A stretch of 64,000 nt of DNA from Pseudomonas sp. S35 (GTDB lineage: Bacteria > Pseudomonadota > Gammaproteobacteria > Pseudomonadales > Pseudomonadaceae), in contig NZ_CP019431.1 in the NCBI RefSeq assembly GCF_009866765.1, positions 3,286,001 through 3,350,000 on the forward strand. Direction: 5' to 3'. Positions 16,030 through 25,953 of the stretch are shown piece after piece (position 1 is the stretch's first letter; every line of letters begins with the position of its first letter). The notes beneath the pieces were generated by a model, which worked only from the letters and a program-made list of their open reading frames with translations, was not told the origin of the DNA and did no database searches. A program made the position numbers and the translations under genes.

Positions 16030-16944
16030 CTACAGATCAAACCGGTCTACTGCTCGACGGCGTTCGTTGTCGTCGCGCACGTCGTAGCTGGCGGTGGTCT
16101 GGATATTGGTGTGATGCGCCAACTTTTGCGCAATCGACAGATCATGTTCCTCAATCACCCGCGTGATAAACGAGCGACGAAAGTCATGGGGCATAATCTT
16201 CACCCCCACCTGCTCTCCACGTTGGCGAGCGATGTAGTAAATCGCGTGTTTGGTGATGCGTTCGCGGGTGATATGGCTGCCCCGGCGGATGCGGTTGAAC
16301 AGGAAGCTGTCGTCCTGCTCGCCTTCCTTGAGCTGCTCGCGACGAAACGCCAGCCAGGCTTGCAACTTGGCAAACGCCCAGTCGGGCGCGTACTTGACCA
16401 GTTCTTTATTGCCCTTGCCAATCACCCGCAGGCTGCGTTCTTCGAAGTTGACTTGCGCCAAGTCAAGGTTGACCGATTCTGACTTGCGCATGCCGGAGCC
16501 ATAAAGGATACCGATCACTGCGGCATCGCGCAGGCCCTGGGGCCGAGGGTCGGCGGCGCAGACTTCCATCATTTCGCGAATCAGCGTACGCCGCAGGTTG
16601 CGTCCCTGGCCCAACCGGGTACCGGATGCGGCCTTGACCGTACGCATCTTCAACAGGTGCTCCTGGCTGATCAGGCTCATGCGCCAGGCTTCATTCATCA
16701 CACCGCGCACGGCGTTCACATACAGCGAAGAGGTGTTCGGCGCATAGCCGTCCTCGCGCAGGGCCGCTACCAGGGCGATGACGTGATCGGGTTGCAAGAG
16801 GTGCCAGTCGATCTCTTCGAGGTTGATGTCCTCGAAGCCCAGGCGGTCGGCGGCGTCCTGCAGCACGTAGCGCATGGTCAGTTGGCTGGAGGGAGCCAGA
16901 CGGGTTAGATAGAGGGTCAGCGGGTTGCGGATAGACTCAGTCAA
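16030..16944 (-). CDS. Solitary tyrosine recombinase/integrase
   Basis: This 304-residue tyrosine recombinase has a SAM-like N-terminal domain (about 10-105) and a catalytic domain (about 115-300). Visible catalytic residues are R153 (GSGMRKSE), K177 or K180, H253 and R256 (HDFRRS), H278 and Y287 (TTASYDV), so it should be active. No phage or integron genes adjoin it. It sits 3.8 kb from the dif-integrated prophage. It is not the housekeeping XerC or XerD by motif context and probably belongs to a chromosomal family of lone integrases. Its target site is unknown. Confidence 0.85.
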   Translation of the reverse strand: MTESIRNPLTLYLTRLAPSSQLTMRYVLQDAADRLGFEDINLEEIDWHLLQPDHVIALVAALREDGYAPNTSSLYVNAVRGVMNEAWRMSLISQEHLLKMRTVKAASGTRLGQGRNLRRTLIREMMEVCAADPRPQGLRDAAVIGILYGSGMRKSESVNLDLAQVNFEERSLRVIGKGNKELVKYAPDWAFAKLQAWLAFRREQLKEGEQDDSFLFNRIRRGSHITRERITKHAIYYIARQRGEQVGVKIMPHDFRRSFITRVIEEHDLSIAQKLAHHTNIQTTASYDVRDDNERRRAVDRFDL

Positions 16945-17052
16945 GGTAGATCAGCCCTTGGATTAAATTCCTCGAACAAGCCTTTGATTAATCGAGGTAT
17001 TTATTGAATTGGCGAAGGGCGAGTCTAACGCAGGACTGGCCCTCGCACCAAA

Positions 17053-17865
17053 TCATGGGGCGACCTCTTCTTCTTCGGTGGCGTCCTGCGGCTGGGTTTG
17101 TGCCTGGCTCCATTCGGCGTCTTGCTTCTGCATCAGCGCGAACCAGTGCTGGCGCATGAAGGTCAGGTACGCTTCGGGGGCGTTGGCAAAGTCCTTCTCA
17201 CCGCCGTAGCAGCCCGGCAATGGCAACTCGGTGCCCTGCTCCTTGTACTGGCTGACCACTGCCTGTTGCCCGGTGACGCTGCAATCCTTGGGCAACGGCA
17301 TGCCGCGCAGTGCGCCGGCCTCTTCGTCCCACCACGCCGCACCATACCGGTCTACGCCGCGTAAACGGTACTTCTGCGACTTGCCTACATGCATGATCAG
17401 CTTGAATTCATTGGGGCTGACATCACTGGTGCAGGTTCGCGAATAACCCACGGTGGCTTGAGTGACGCCGTCGCCGGTGAGGTCAGTGACCTTGGTCGCG
17501 GCTCTATCGAAGTGTAACGCTGCGTCGAATTCGCAATGTTGCACATCGTCGTAGAGCATCCACACGCGCTTGGGACGGTTGCCGTCAACCAGGTACTGCG
17601 CCGCATACACAAACGCTGACTGCGTGCCGTCGTCTTCCCGCTCGCTGACTTGCTCGGCGAGCACCAGCAGGTTCTTGCCCTGACGATCATCCCAGGTATA
17701 GGCGGCGATCTGCTTGCCACGCACTTCCACACCGTCCGGTACTTGATCGATGCTGGTGAGCGCCACGCCGGCATCGGCCCACGCGGTGGTGACGCATGCC
17801 GCGCCCATAAACAACCCTATCAATACTGGCCGCAACTGGCCGCGTAAACGCTGCACGCTATTCAT
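17053..17865 (-). CDS. Exported protein of unknown role (M949_RS01915-like)
   Basis: I chose MNSVQRLRGQLR as start because AGGG lies about 8 bases upstream and a normal signal peptide follows (cut near AWA, about residue 32); an ATG 13 codons earlier is weaker. The mature protein of about 240 residues is periplasmic, with a beta-rich core (YTWDDRQGKNLLVL near residues 55-68) and an acidic Glu-rich tail (EEEE). From memory it resembles a family named M949_RS01915, loosely tied to surface polysaccharide synthesis. Its place beside the arn operon, on the opposite strand, fits an envelope role, but this is inference. Confidence 0.6.
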   Translation of the reverse strand: MNSVQRLRGQLRPVLIGLFMGAACVTTAWADAGVALTSIDQVPDGVEVRGKQIAAYTWDDRQGKNLLVLAEQVSEREDDGTQSAFVYAAQYLVDGNRPKRVWMLYDDVQHCEFDAALHFDRAATKVTDLTGDGVTQATVGYSRTCTSDVSPNEFKLIMHVGKSQKYRLRGVDRYGAAWWDEEAGALRGMPLPKDCSVTGQQAVVSQYKEQGTELPLPGCYGGEKDFANAPEAYLTFMRQHWFALMQKQDAEWSQAQTQPQDATEEEEVAP

Positions 17866-18276
17866 CCGATTACCCTGGCAAGAGACGGCGTACTTTACCG
17901 GCACTTGAGGGGCATTGCAGAGAAGATTCTTAAATCGTGGCCCCAGTTCTGATGGTGCTCACCCACGTTGAACTAAACGCGTTGCATACCGTTCCCATTT
18001 AACCGCGAACTAACCCTCCGTAGCGCCTCAAGGTTTAGCTGAACCCTGGCTGTCTGTCTGTTAAATAAACGAATTTTGGACTTTTCCTTCATACCTTTCC
18101 TACATTTTTGAGCTTAGTCTTTAATACAGAAGTTCAAGGTGATCCGTGCCTTGCTAACCAACCTACTGTTTAATTTCAATTTTTTTGTATTTTTTCGAGC
18201 ATTTTCACTGCGTACCCTCCCATTGATCGCTGCTGTTTCACGTGCTGGCTTGCTCTAACCCCGAGGTCACAAATCT
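17866..18276. promoter_or_regulatory. Divergent intergenic region upstream of the arn operon
   Basis: These 411 bases contain no credible gene. They should hold the leftward promoter for the exported protein and the long leader of the arn operon. The last 200 bases are strikingly AT-rich against the neighbouring genes. I looked for PmrA-like (CTTAAG repeats) and PhoP-like (GTTTA repeats) boxes and found only partial matches, so I assign none. A perfect palindrome GGTTTAGCTGAACC lies near 18032-18045. Confidence 0.45.
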
Positions 18277-19308
18277 TTGAAACCCTACCCTATTCATTGT
18301 GTGTCGATCGTTATTCCGGTCTACAACGAACAAGAAAGCCTGCCTGAATTGCTGCGTCGCACGACGGCCGCCTGCAAGCAACTGGCCTACGAATACGAAA
18401 TCATCCTGGTGGATGACGGTAGCCGCGACAACTCCGCCCAATTGCTGGAAGACGCCGCCGCGCAAGACGCCAGCAACGTAGTCGCGGTGATCCTCAACCG
18501 CAACTACGGCCAGCACGCGGCGATCATGGCCGGTTTCGAACAGTGCCGGGGCGACGTGGTGATTACCCTCGACGCTGACCTGCAGAACCCGCCGGAAGAA
18601 ATCCCGCGCCTGGTAGAGCAAGCCGCACTGGGCTACGACGTGGTCGCCACGGTGCGCAACAATCGTCAGGACTCGGCCTTTCGCCGCTGGCCGTCACGGC
18701 TGATCAACCTGGCGGTGCAACGCTCCACCGGCGTGGCCATGAGCGACTACGGCTGCATGCTGCGCGCCTACCGCCGCACCATCGTCGACGCCATGCTCGC
18801 CTGCCGTGAGCGCAGCACCTTTATCCCGATCCTCGCCAACGGGTTTGCCCGCCACACCACGGAAATCCTGGTGCACCACGCCGAGCGTGAACACGGCGAG
18901 TCCAAATACAGCGCCATGCGCCTGATCAGCCTGATGTTCGACCTGCTCACCTGCATGACCACCACGCCTCTGCGCCTGCTGTCCATTGTCGGTTTCAGCC
19001 TGGCGGCACTGGGCATGCTGTTCGCCTTTGCGCTGATTATCCTGCGCCTGGCCTTTGGTGCCGATTGGGCGGGCGACGGCCTGTTCGTGCTGTTCGCGGT
19101 GCTGTTCGTGTTTACCGGCGGCCAGTTCATTGGCATGGGCCTGCTAGGTGAATACCTGGGCCGCATGTACAGCGATGTGCGCGCCCGCCCACGTTTCTTT
19201 ATCGAAAAAGTGCTGCGCAACCAACCGGCAGCACCGGCTCCCGTGGTCGTCGTTGACGGCCTCGTGTCTTCCCATACTTCCACTTCTGCCGATCAGGTCC
19301 AGTCATGA
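18277..19308 (+). CDS. arnC: Undecaprenyl-phosphate Ara4FN transferase
   Basis: This 343-residue GT2 enzyme transfers 4-deoxy-4-formamido-L-arabinose from UDP to undecaprenyl phosphate at the inner face of the membrane. The GT-A domain fills about residues 1-230, with [14 protein letters not shown], the ILVDDGS motif and the [12 protein letters not shown] motif. Two membrane helices follow (about 235-260 and 270-295). The start is a TTG preceded by GAGGT about 10 bases upstream. It leads the operon here; in many species arnB comes first. Its stop overlaps the arnA start (ATGA). Confidence 0.93.
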   Translation: MKPYPIHCVSIVIPVYNEQESLPELLRRTTAACKQLAYEYEIILVDDGSRDNSAQLLEDAAAQDASNVVAVILNRNYGQHAAIMAGFEQCRGDVVITLDADLQNPPEEIPRLVEQAALGYDVVATVRNNRQDSAFRRWPSRLINLAVQRSTGVAMSDYGCMLRAYRRTIVDAMLACRERSTFIPILANGFARHTTEILVHHAEREHGESKYSAMRLISLMFDLLTCMTTTPLRLLSIVGFSLAALGMLFAFALIILRLAFGADWAGDGLFVLFAVLFVFTGGQFIGMGLLGEYLGRMYSDVRARPRFFIEKVLRNQPAAPAPVVVVDGLVSSHTSTSADQVQS

Positions 19309-21296
19309 GTTCAAAAGCTGTTGTATTCGCGTACCACGATATTGGTTGTGCAGGCATTGAAGCGCTGCTCAATACCGGTTACGACATTGCGGCTGTGTTT
19401 ACCCATGCCGACGATCCCAAGGAGAACAACTTCTATGGCTCCGTCGCCCAACTCTGCGCCCGCAAGGGCATCCCGGTGCATGCGCCGGAAGACGCCAATC
19501 ACCCGCTGTGGGTCGAGCGCATCGCCAAGCTGAAGCCGGACTACATTTTCTCGTTCTATTACCGCAACCTGTTGAGCGAACCGCTGCTGGCAATCGCCAG
19601 CAAAGGCGCGTTCAACCTGCACGGCTCGCTGCTGCCCAAATACCGTGGCCGCGCCCCAGCCAATTGGGTGCTGGTCAACGGCGAAACCGAAACCGGCGTG
19701 ACCCTGCACCGCATGGTCAAACGTGCCGACGCCGGCGCGATCCTCGCCCAGCAAACAGTCACCATCGACCGCAGCGACACGGGTGTTAGCCTGCACGCCA
19801 AGCTGCGCGATGCCGCCAGTAACCTGTTGCGCGATGCCTTGCCGCAACTGGCCCAGGGCAAGCTGACTGAAACCGCCCAGGACGAAAGCCAGGCTACTTA
19901 TTTCGGTCGCCGCACGGCGGCGGACGGCAAGCTGGACTGGAAACAACCGGCTGAAACGCTGTTCAACCTGGTTCGCGCCGTGACCCAGCCGTATCCAGGC
20001 GCCTTCTGCGCCGTCGGCGAGCACAAGCTGATCGTCTGGCAAGCCGAGGTGGTCAAGGGCAATGAAGGCCTGGAGCCGGGCCGTGTGATCAGCGTCAACC
20101 CGCTGCGCATCGCGTGCGGCGAAGACTCCCTGGTGGTCCAGTTCGGCCAGCGCAACGACAACGGCCTGTACCTGGCCGGTCCGTCCCTGGCGGACGAGCT
20201 CGGCCTGGTGGACGGTTCTGTGCTGCGCGGCGCCGAGTCCGGGCGCAAGCTGCGCCGCACCCGCGTGCTGATCCTGGGTGTGAACGGCTTTATCGGTAAC
20301 CACCTGTCCGAGCGTCTGCTGCGTGATGATCGTTACGAAGTCTACGGCCTGGACATCGGCTCCGACGCCATCGAGCGCCTGCGCAGCCACCCCAATTTCC
20401 ATTATGTGGAAGGCGATATCAGCATCCATACCGAGTGGATCGAGTACCACATCAAGAAGTGCGACGTGGTCCTGCCGCTGGTGGCCATCGCCACGCCGAT
20501 CGAGTACACCCGCAACCCGCTGCGTGTGTTCGAGTTGGACTTCGAAGAGAACCTCAAGCTGGTGCGCTACTGCGTCAAGTACAACAAGCGCGTGATCTTC
20601 CCGTCGACCTCCGAAGTCTATGGCATGTGCCAGGACCAGTACTTCGACGAAGACACCTCCAACCTGGTGGTTGGCCCGGTCAACAAACAGCGCTGGATCT
20701 ACTCGGTCTCCAAGCAACTGCTGGACCGCGTGATCTGGGCCTACGGCGCCAAGGGCCTGAACTTCACCCTGTTCCGCCCGTTCAACTGGATGGGGCCGCG
20801 TCTTGATCGCCTGGATTCTGCGCGTATCGGCAGCTCCCGTGCCATCACCCAACTGATCCTCAACCTGGTCGAAGGCACGCCGATCCGCCTGTTCGACGGC
20901 GGCGAGCAGAAACGCTGCTTCACCGACATCGCCGACGGCATCGAAGCCCTGGCACGCATCATTGATAACGACAACGACGTGTGCAACGGCCAGATCATCA
21001 ACATCGGCAACCCGGAAAACGAAGCCAGCATCCGCCAGTTGGGCGAGGAGCTGCTGCGCCAGTTCGAAGCCCACCCGCTGCGCAGCAACTTTCCGCCGTT
21101 CGCGGGTTTTCGCGACGTCGAGAGCAAGGCGTTCTACGGTACCGGTTACCAGGACGTGGCCCACCGCAAGCCAAGCATCGAAAACGCCAAGCGCCTGCTG
21201 AACTGGGCGCCGACCGTGGAAATGAGCGAAACCATCGGCAACACCCTGGATTTCTTCCTGCGTGAAGCCATGCTCGAAATCGCGGATAAAAAGTAA
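19305..21296 (+). CDS. arnA: Bifunctional UDP-GlcA decarboxylase / UDP-Ara4N formyltransferase
   Basis: This 663-residue protein carries two steps of UDP-L-Ara4FN synthesis. The N-terminal formyltransferase (about 1-300) shows [16 protein letters not shown], with the Asn and His that bind the formyl transition state. The C-terminal SDR-type decarboxylase (about 315-660) shows VNGFIGNHL (dinucleotide loop), FPSTSEVYG (catalytic Ser) and [10 protein letters not shown] (Tyr-x3-Lys). Length matches the fused enteric ArnA. It is coupled to arnC and arnD by overlapping start/stop codons. Confidence 0.95.
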   Translation: MSSKAVVFAYHDIGCAGIEALLNTGYDIAAVFTHADDPKENNFYGSVAQLCARKGIPVHAPEDANHPLWVERIAKLKPDYIFSFYYRNLLSEPLLAIASKGAFNLHGSLLPKYRGRAPANWVLVNGETETGVTLHRMVKRADAGAILAQQTVTIDRSDTGVSLHAKLRDAASNLLRDALPQLAQGKLTETAQDESQATYFGRRTAADGKLDWKQPAETLFNLVRAVTQPYPGAFCAVGEHKLIVWQAEVVKGNEGLEPGRVISVNPLRIACGEDSLVVQFGQRNDNGLYLAGPSLADELGLVDGSVLRGAESGRKLRRTRVLILGVNGFIGNHLSERLLRDDRYEVYGLDIGSDAIERLRSHPNFHYVEGDISIHTEWIEYHIKKCDVVLPLVAIATPIEYTRNPLRVFELDFEENLKLVRYCVKYNKRVIFPSTSEVYGMCQDQYFDEDTSNLVVGPVNKQRWIYSVSKQLLDRVIWAYGAKGLNFTLFRPFNWMGPRLDRLDSARIGSSRAITQLILNLVEGTPIRLFDGGEQKRCFTDIADGIEALARIIDNDNDVCNGQIINIGNPENEASIRQLGEELLRQFEAHPLRSNFPPFAGFRDVESKAFYGTGYQDVAHRKPSIENAKRLLNWAPTVEMSETIGNTLDFFLREAMLEIADKK

Positions 21297-22180
21297 TGAA
21301 GGCAGGCTTGCGCATCGACGTCGACACCTACCGTGGCACCCGTGAAGGTGTGCCACGGTTGCTCGAAGCCCTGGATGAAGCGGGGGTCAAGGCGACGTTC
21401 TTCTTCAGTGTCGGCCCGGACAACATGGGGCGCCACTTGTGGCGCCTGATCCGCCCGCAGTTCCTGTGGAAGATGCTGCGCTCCAATGCTGCCGGCCTGT
21501 ACGGCTGGGACATTCTGCTGGCCGGCACCGCCTGGCCGGGCAAGCCGATTGGCCGTGACCTGGGGCACTTGATGCGCCAGGCCAAGGCCGCCGGGCATGA
21601 GGTTGGCCTGCACGCGTGGGATCACCACGGCTGGCAGGCCAACACCGGGCGCTGGAGCGATGCACAGTTGGTCGAGCAGATCAGACTGGGTGTCGACACC
21701 TTGAGCGACATCCTGGGTGAACGTGTCGACTGCTCAGCCGCTGCCGGTTGGCGTGCCGATGAACGTGTGGTGCAAGCCAAGCAAGGTTTCAACTTGCGCT
21801 ACAACAGCGATTGCCGGGGTACCAGCCTGTTTCGGCCGACATTGGCCGATGGCAGCGCCGGTACGCCACAAATTCCGGTGGACCTGCCGACCTTCGACGA
21901 AGTCGTCGGGCCGGCGGTGGCTGCCAAAGACTTCAACCGCTTCATTCTTGAGCGCTTTGCCGAGACGAAGCTCAACGTCTATACGATCCACGCAGAAGTA
22001 GAAGGGATTCTGATGGCCAATGACTTCCGCCAATTGCTCGCCCAGGCTGGGCAGCGTGGCATCGACTTCACCCCATTGGGCGACCTGCTGCCCGTCGACC
22101 TCACCACCTTGCCACAGCAACACTTGGTACGCGGCGCATTGAGTGGCCGGGAAGGCTGGCTCGGGGTGCAGCAAGCATGA
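21296..22180 (+). CDS. arnD: Undecaprenyl-P-Ara4FN deformylase
   Basis: This 294-residue polysaccharide deacetylase family enzyme removes the formyl group so that the lipid-linked sugar can be moved on. It opens with [15 protein letters not shown] (metal-site Asp residues) and has [14 protein letters not shown] near 98-111 with the metal-binding histidines. No signal peptide is evident; ArnD is thought to act at the membrane interface. The start overlaps the arnA stop (TAATG), and its stop overlaps arnT. Confidence 0.93.
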   Translation: MKAGLRIDVDTYRGTREGVPRLLEALDEAGVKATFFFSVGPDNMGRHLWRLIRPQFLWKMLRSNAAGLYGWDILLAGTAWPGKPIGRDLGHLMRQAKAAGHEVGLHAWDHHGWQANTGRWSDAQLVEQIRLGVDTLSDILGERVDCSAAAGWRADERVVQAKQGFNLRYNSDCRGTSLFRPTLADGSAGTPQIPVDLPTFDEVVGPAVAAKDFNRFILERFAETKLNVYTIHAEVEGILMANDFRQLLAQAGQRGIDFTPLGDLLPVDLTTLPQQHLVRGALSGREGWLGVQQA

Positions 22181-23832
22181 TCCGTCGTTGGGCGCTGCCC
22201 CTGCTGCTGTTGGCGTTCGGTGCGTTTTACCTGCTGCCGCTGGCCACCCACGGTCTGTGGATTCCCGATGAAACCCGCTATGCGCAGATCAGCCAGGAAA
22301 TGCTGCTGACCGGCAAGTGGGCATCGCCGCACTTCATGGGCATCCGCTACTTCGAGAAACCCGCGGCCGGTTACTGGATGATCGCGCTGGGGCAGGCGCT
22401 CTTCGGGCAGAACCTGTTTGGCGTGCGTTTCGCTTCGGCCCTGAGTACCGGGTTGAGCATCCTGCTGGTGTACCTGATGTCGCGCCGGTTGTGGAATGAC
22501 CCGCATAAGAGCCTGGTCAGCACCGTGCTGTACATGAGTTTTGTCAGTGTTGCGGCGCTGGGCGGGTATGCCAACCTCGATCCGCAGTTCACCTTTTGGG
22601 TGAACCTGACCGGCGTGGCGTTGTGGTTTTGCTTTGACAGCACTACTCGTAACGGTCGCCTGGGGGCCTGGGCGCTGCTTGGCTTTGCCTGTGGGATGGG
22701 CTTTATGACCAAGGGTTTTCTGGCGTGGCTGTTGCCGGTGTTGATCGCTCTGCCCTATGCGATCTGGCAGAAACGCTTTGGCGAGCTGCTCAAGTTTGGC
22801 GTGGTTGCCGTGGTCGTGGCGATTGTCGTCAGCCTGCCTTGGGCGCTGGCCGTGCACCTGCAAGAGCCGGACTACTGGCACTTCTTCTTCTGGCATGAGC
22901 ACATCCAGCGCTTTGCCGGTGAGGATGCCCAGCATGCCGAGCCGTTCTGGTATTACCTGCCGCTGCTAGTGGCGTTCTCACTGCCGTGGGTGGCGTTGCT
23001 GCCGTCGACACTCAAGCAAGCCTGGCAGGACAAGCGCAGCGCAAAAATCGGCTTTGTGTTGCTGTGGCTGCTGATGCCCCTGGCGTTTTTCAGCCTGGCC
23101 AAAGGCAAGTTGCCCTCCTACATCATGCCGTGCCTGCTGCCCCTGGCCCTGTTGATGGGCTCGACCCTGGCCGACAAACTGGCCGCCGGCCGTGGCCATG
23201 CGCTGCGCATCAATGGATGGCTGAACCTGCTGGTCGGCGTTGCCGCCTTGCTGGCGCTGACTTGGTTTCAATTAAAGAAACCGGTGTATGAGCATGGGCA
23301 GGAAACCCTCAGCCTGGTCGTGGTGTTCACCTTCCTGTTCGGTTGGATCATCGTCAACCTGCTGCAAGCCGCACGGCCGATGCAACTGTGGGCCGCGCCA
23401 GCGCTTGGCAGTTGGCTGATGGTCGCCCTGCTGCCAGCCGCACTGCCCCACTCGGTGGTGTACAACAAGACCCCGGACTCATTCATCGTCGACCACCTGC
23501 CGGAACTGCAACCGGCCACTGCCTTGCTCAGCAATGACCTCGGCGCAGCGTCGGCCTTGTCGTGGCGCCTGCAACGCCCGGATGTGACGCTTTACAACAC
23601 CGTGGGTGAAGTGAAATACGGCCTCGCCTACCCGGATGCCCGTCATCACAAGGTGGATACCACCCAAGTCCAGCAGTGGATGAGCGACGCCCGCAAAAAA
23701 GGTGCCGTCGGTGTGGTGATGCGCGTTAAAGGTGACGACGAAATTGCCGAAGTTTCTCTGCTGCCCAATGACGGTCGGCGCTATGAGCAAGGCAATATCG
23801 TGATTCTTATTTTCCCGCAGGTGGCACCGTGA
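22177..23832 (+). CDS. arnT: Lipid A L-Ara4N transferase
   Basis: This 551-residue inner membrane GT39 (GT-C fold) enzyme moves L-Ara4N from undecaprenyl phosphate to lipid A phosphates on the periplasmic side, lowering polymyxin binding. It has about 12 membrane helices. The first periplasmic loop carries [18 protein letters not shown] with the catalytic-type Asp/Glu, and [15 protein letters not shown] follows. Length agrees with known ArnT. The start overlaps arnD (ATGA), and the stop overlaps arnE (GTGA). Confidence 0.95.
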   Translation: MIRRWALPLLLLAFGAFYLLPLATHGLWIPDETRYAQISQEMLLTGKWASPHFMGIRYFEKPAAGYWMIALGQALFGQNLFGVRFASALSTGLSILLVYLMSRRLWNDPHKSLVSTVLYMSFVSVAALGGYANLDPQFTFWVNLTGVALWFCFDSTTRNGRLGAWALLGFACGMGFMTKGFLAWLLPVLIALPYAIWQKRFGELLKFGVVAVVVAIVVSLPWALAVHLQEPDYWHFFFWHEHIQRFAGEDAQHAEPFWYYLPLLVAFSLPWVALLPSTLKQAWQDKRSAKIGFVLLWLLMPLAFFSLAKGKLPSYIMPCLLPLALLMGSTLADKLAAGRGHALRINGWLNLLVGVAALLALTWFQLKKPVYEHGQETLSLVVVFTFLFGWIIVNLLQAARPMQLWAAPALGSWLMVALLPAALPHSVVYNKTPDSFIVDHLPELQPATALLSNDLGAASALSWRLQRPDVTLYNTVGEVKYGLAYPDARHHKVDTTQVQQWMSDARKKGAVGVVMRVKGDDEIAEVSLLPNDGRRYEQGNIVILIFPQVAP

Positions 23833-24176
23833 TCACCCTGCTGCTGTTATTGGCCGCCTGCCTGTTGACCTGCATGGGCCAGGTCTCGCAGAAGTTTGCT
23901 GTGGAAAGCTGGCGCGACCAGCCCGACGGCTGGGCGCTGAAACTGCGCTCACCGTGGTTGTGGGTCGCGTTGATCTGCCTCGGGCTGGGCCTGCTGGTCT
24001 GGCTGCTGGTGTTACAACGCCTGGAGGTGGGCATCGCTTACCCGATGCTTAGCTTGAACTTCGTATTGGTCACGCTGGTGGCGCGCTTTGTCTTCCATGA
24101 GGCGATTGACCGCCGCCACTGGGTGGGCGTGTTGCTGGTGATCGCCGGTGTCGTGCTGTTGGGGCGCCAGGTATGA
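23829..24176 (+). CDS. arnE: L-Ara4N flippase subunit ArnE
   Basis: This 115-residue small-multidrug-resistance-like protein has four membrane helices. With ArnF it is proposed to flip undecaprenyl-P-Ara4N to the periplasmic face. [17 protein letters not shown] (about 61-77) and the [17 protein letters not shown] end are typical. The GTG start overlaps the arnT stop. Confidence 0.9.
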   Translation: MITLLLLLAACLLTCMGQVSQKFAVESWRDQPDGWALKLRSPWLWVALICLGLGLLVWLLVLQRLEVGIAYPMLSLNFVLVTLVARFVFHEAIDRRHWVGVLLVIAGVVLLGRQV

Positions 24177-24574
24177 GCCGGGTTCAAGGCTTTGCCCTGG
24201 CCCTGGGCAGTGTCGGTCTGGTGAGTGCCGCCCAGTTGGGCATGCGCTGGAGCATGACGCGTTTGCCGCTGCCCCACGAATGGCTCACGGCTCAGATCGA
24301 TCTCGGCGCCCTGGGCGTGGTGATCCTGGCGATCTTCGCTTATGCGCTGTCGATGCTCTGCTGGCTCGGTGCGCTCAAGCACCTGCCCCTGGGTCGCGCC
24401 TATTCATTGCTGAGCATCAGCTATGCGCTGGTGTACCTGCTGGCAGCCAGCCTGCCGGTGTTCAACGAACATTTTTCCGTTTCAAAAACCCTGGGGGTGG
24501 CGCTTGTCATCCTCGGTGTGCTGATCATCAACTCTCGTCGTGCCAGTGCTACTCGTCCCAGGAATGCCCCATGA
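24173..24574 (+). CDS. arnF: L-Ara4N flippase subunit ArnF
   Basis: This 133-residue four-helix membrane protein is the partner of Arn[20 protein letters not shown] (about 78-96) mirrors the ArnE pattern. It overlaps arnE and ugd by 4 bases on each side, so the pair is translated in step. Confidence 0.9.
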   Translation: MSRVQGFALALGSVGLVSAAQLGMRWSMTRLPLPHEWLTAQIDLGALGVVILAIFAYALSMLCWLGALKHLPLGRAYSLLSISYALVYLLAASLPVFNEHFSVSKTLGVALVILGVLIINSRRASATRPRNAP

Positions 24575-25950
24575 AAATCAGTGTATTTGGTAGTGGTTAC
24601 GTCGGCCTGGTACAGGCCACCGTATTAGCCGAAGTCGGTCATGATGTGATCTGCATGGACGTCGATCAGAACAAGGTCAGGCTGTTGCAGCAAGGCCACG
24701 TGAGCATCTTCGAGCCGGGGCTGGCGGCAATGGTCAAGGAGAACCTTGAGAGTGGGCGCCTGCATTTCACCTTTGATGAAAAGCTCGCCGTGGAGCACGG
24801 TGAAGTGTTGTTTATCGCCGTAGGCACGCCTTCGGATGAAGACGGCTCGGCGGATTTGAAATACGTGCTGTCGGTGGGCGATGCCGTGGCCCGTCATCGA
24901 GTCGCCCCGGTGATCCTGGTGGAAAAGTCCACCGTGCCCGTGGGCACTGGCGATACCCTACGAGCCCATATCGAAAAGGCCCTGCGCGTGGCTGGGCGGC
25001 ATCTTGAGTTCGATATCGTCTCGAACCCGGAATTCCTCAAGGAAGGCTCGGCCGTTGCCGACTGCCGCCGCCCGGACCGCATCATCATCGGCTGCGAGCG
25101 TGAGGAAGTGCGGGAGGTCATGCGCGACCTGTACGCGCCGTTCAACCGCAACCATGACCGCATCATTTTCATGGACTTGCGCAGCGCCGAGCTGACCAAA
25201 TACGCGGCCAACTGCATGCTGGCCACCAAGATCAGCTTTATCAATCAGATTGCCGAACTGGCCGAACACTTGGGCGCCGACATCGAATCGGTGCGCCTGG
25301 GCATCGGAGCCGACTCGCGCATCGGCTATCACTTTATCTATCCTGGTTGCGGCTACGGTGGCTCATGCTTCCCCAAGGACATGCGGGCGTTGATCCATAG
25401 TGCCAAGCAGGCCAACTGTTCCAGCGACCTGTTGGAAGCCGTGGAAGCGATTAACCAACGGCAGAAGAGCAAGTTGTTTGAGCGCATCAATGCGTTTTTC
25501 AAAGGCAACCTGCGTGGCAAAACCTTCGCCCTGTGGGGCCTGGCCTTCAAACCCAATACTGACGACATGCGCGACGCCCCCAGCCGTGTGCTGATGGAAG
25601 CCCTTTGGGCGGCAGGCGCCAATGTGCGTGCGTTCGACCCGGAAGCCATGCAGGAAACCCAACGCCTCTACGGCGACGAAGCACGCTTGATGCTGATGGG
25701 CACGCCAGAGTCCACGTTGGCCGGGGCTGACGCGTTGATCGTCTGCACCGAATGGCAACAGTTCAAGGCGCCGGACTTCGACCTGATCCACCAACGCCTC
25801 AAAACCCCGGTGATCTTCGATGGGCGCAACCTGTACGACGGCGAACGCCTGTCGCGCAAAGGTTTCCAGTATTTCCCGATTGGGCGTGGCGACTCCTGCC
25901 AGTTGCCGATTCCCCAACAGCAGTGGGTGCCGCAGGTCGTGGAAGCCTGA
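24571..25950 (+). CDS. ugd: UDP-glucose 6-dehydrogenase
   Basis: This 459-residue enzyme oxidises UDP-glucose to UDP-glucuronate, the substrate of ArnA. It has an N-terminal Rossmann motif ([15 protein letters not shown], residues 7-21), [12 protein letters not shown] at about 117, and the catalytic cysteine motif [16 protein letters not shown] near 260-275. A C-terminal UDP-binding domain follows. The true start is the ATG that overlaps the arnF stop; the reading frame stays open much further upstream but only inside arnF. It supplies the pathway from within the same operon. Confidence 0.95.
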   Translation: MKISVFGSGYVGLVQATVLAEVGHDVICMDVDQNKVRLLQQGHVSIFEPGLAAMVKENLESGRLHFTFDEKLAVEHGEVLFIAVGTPSDEDGSADLKYVLSVGDAVARHRVAPVILVEKSTVPVGTGDTLRAHIEKALRVAGRHLEFDIVSNPEFLKEGSAVADCRRPDRIIIGCEREEVREVMRDLYAPFNRNHDRIIFMDLRSAELTKYAANCMLATKISFINQIAELAEHLGADIESVRLGIGADSRIGYHFIYPGCGYGGSCFPKDMRALIHSAKQANCSSDLLEAVEAINQRQKSKLFERINAFFKGNLRGKTFALWGLAFKPNTDDMRDAPSRVLMEALWAAGANVRAFDPEAMQETQRLYGDEARLMLMGTPESTLAGADALIVCTEWQQFKAPDFDLIHQRLKTPVIFDGRNLYDGERLSRKGFQYFPIGRGDSCQLPIPQQQWVPQVVEA

Positions 25951-25953
25951 TAC

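Noticed and set aside
18000..18276. PmrA or PhoP box before the arn operon
   Set aside because: Only half-matches such as single GTTTA or CTTAA runs; no properly spaced pair.
19311..21356. Long open frame of 681 codons on the minus strand opposite arnA
   Set aside because: It mirrors arnA, has low-complexity Gln/Ala/His/Val-rich composition and no ribosome site. High-GC codon bias leaves antisense frames open.
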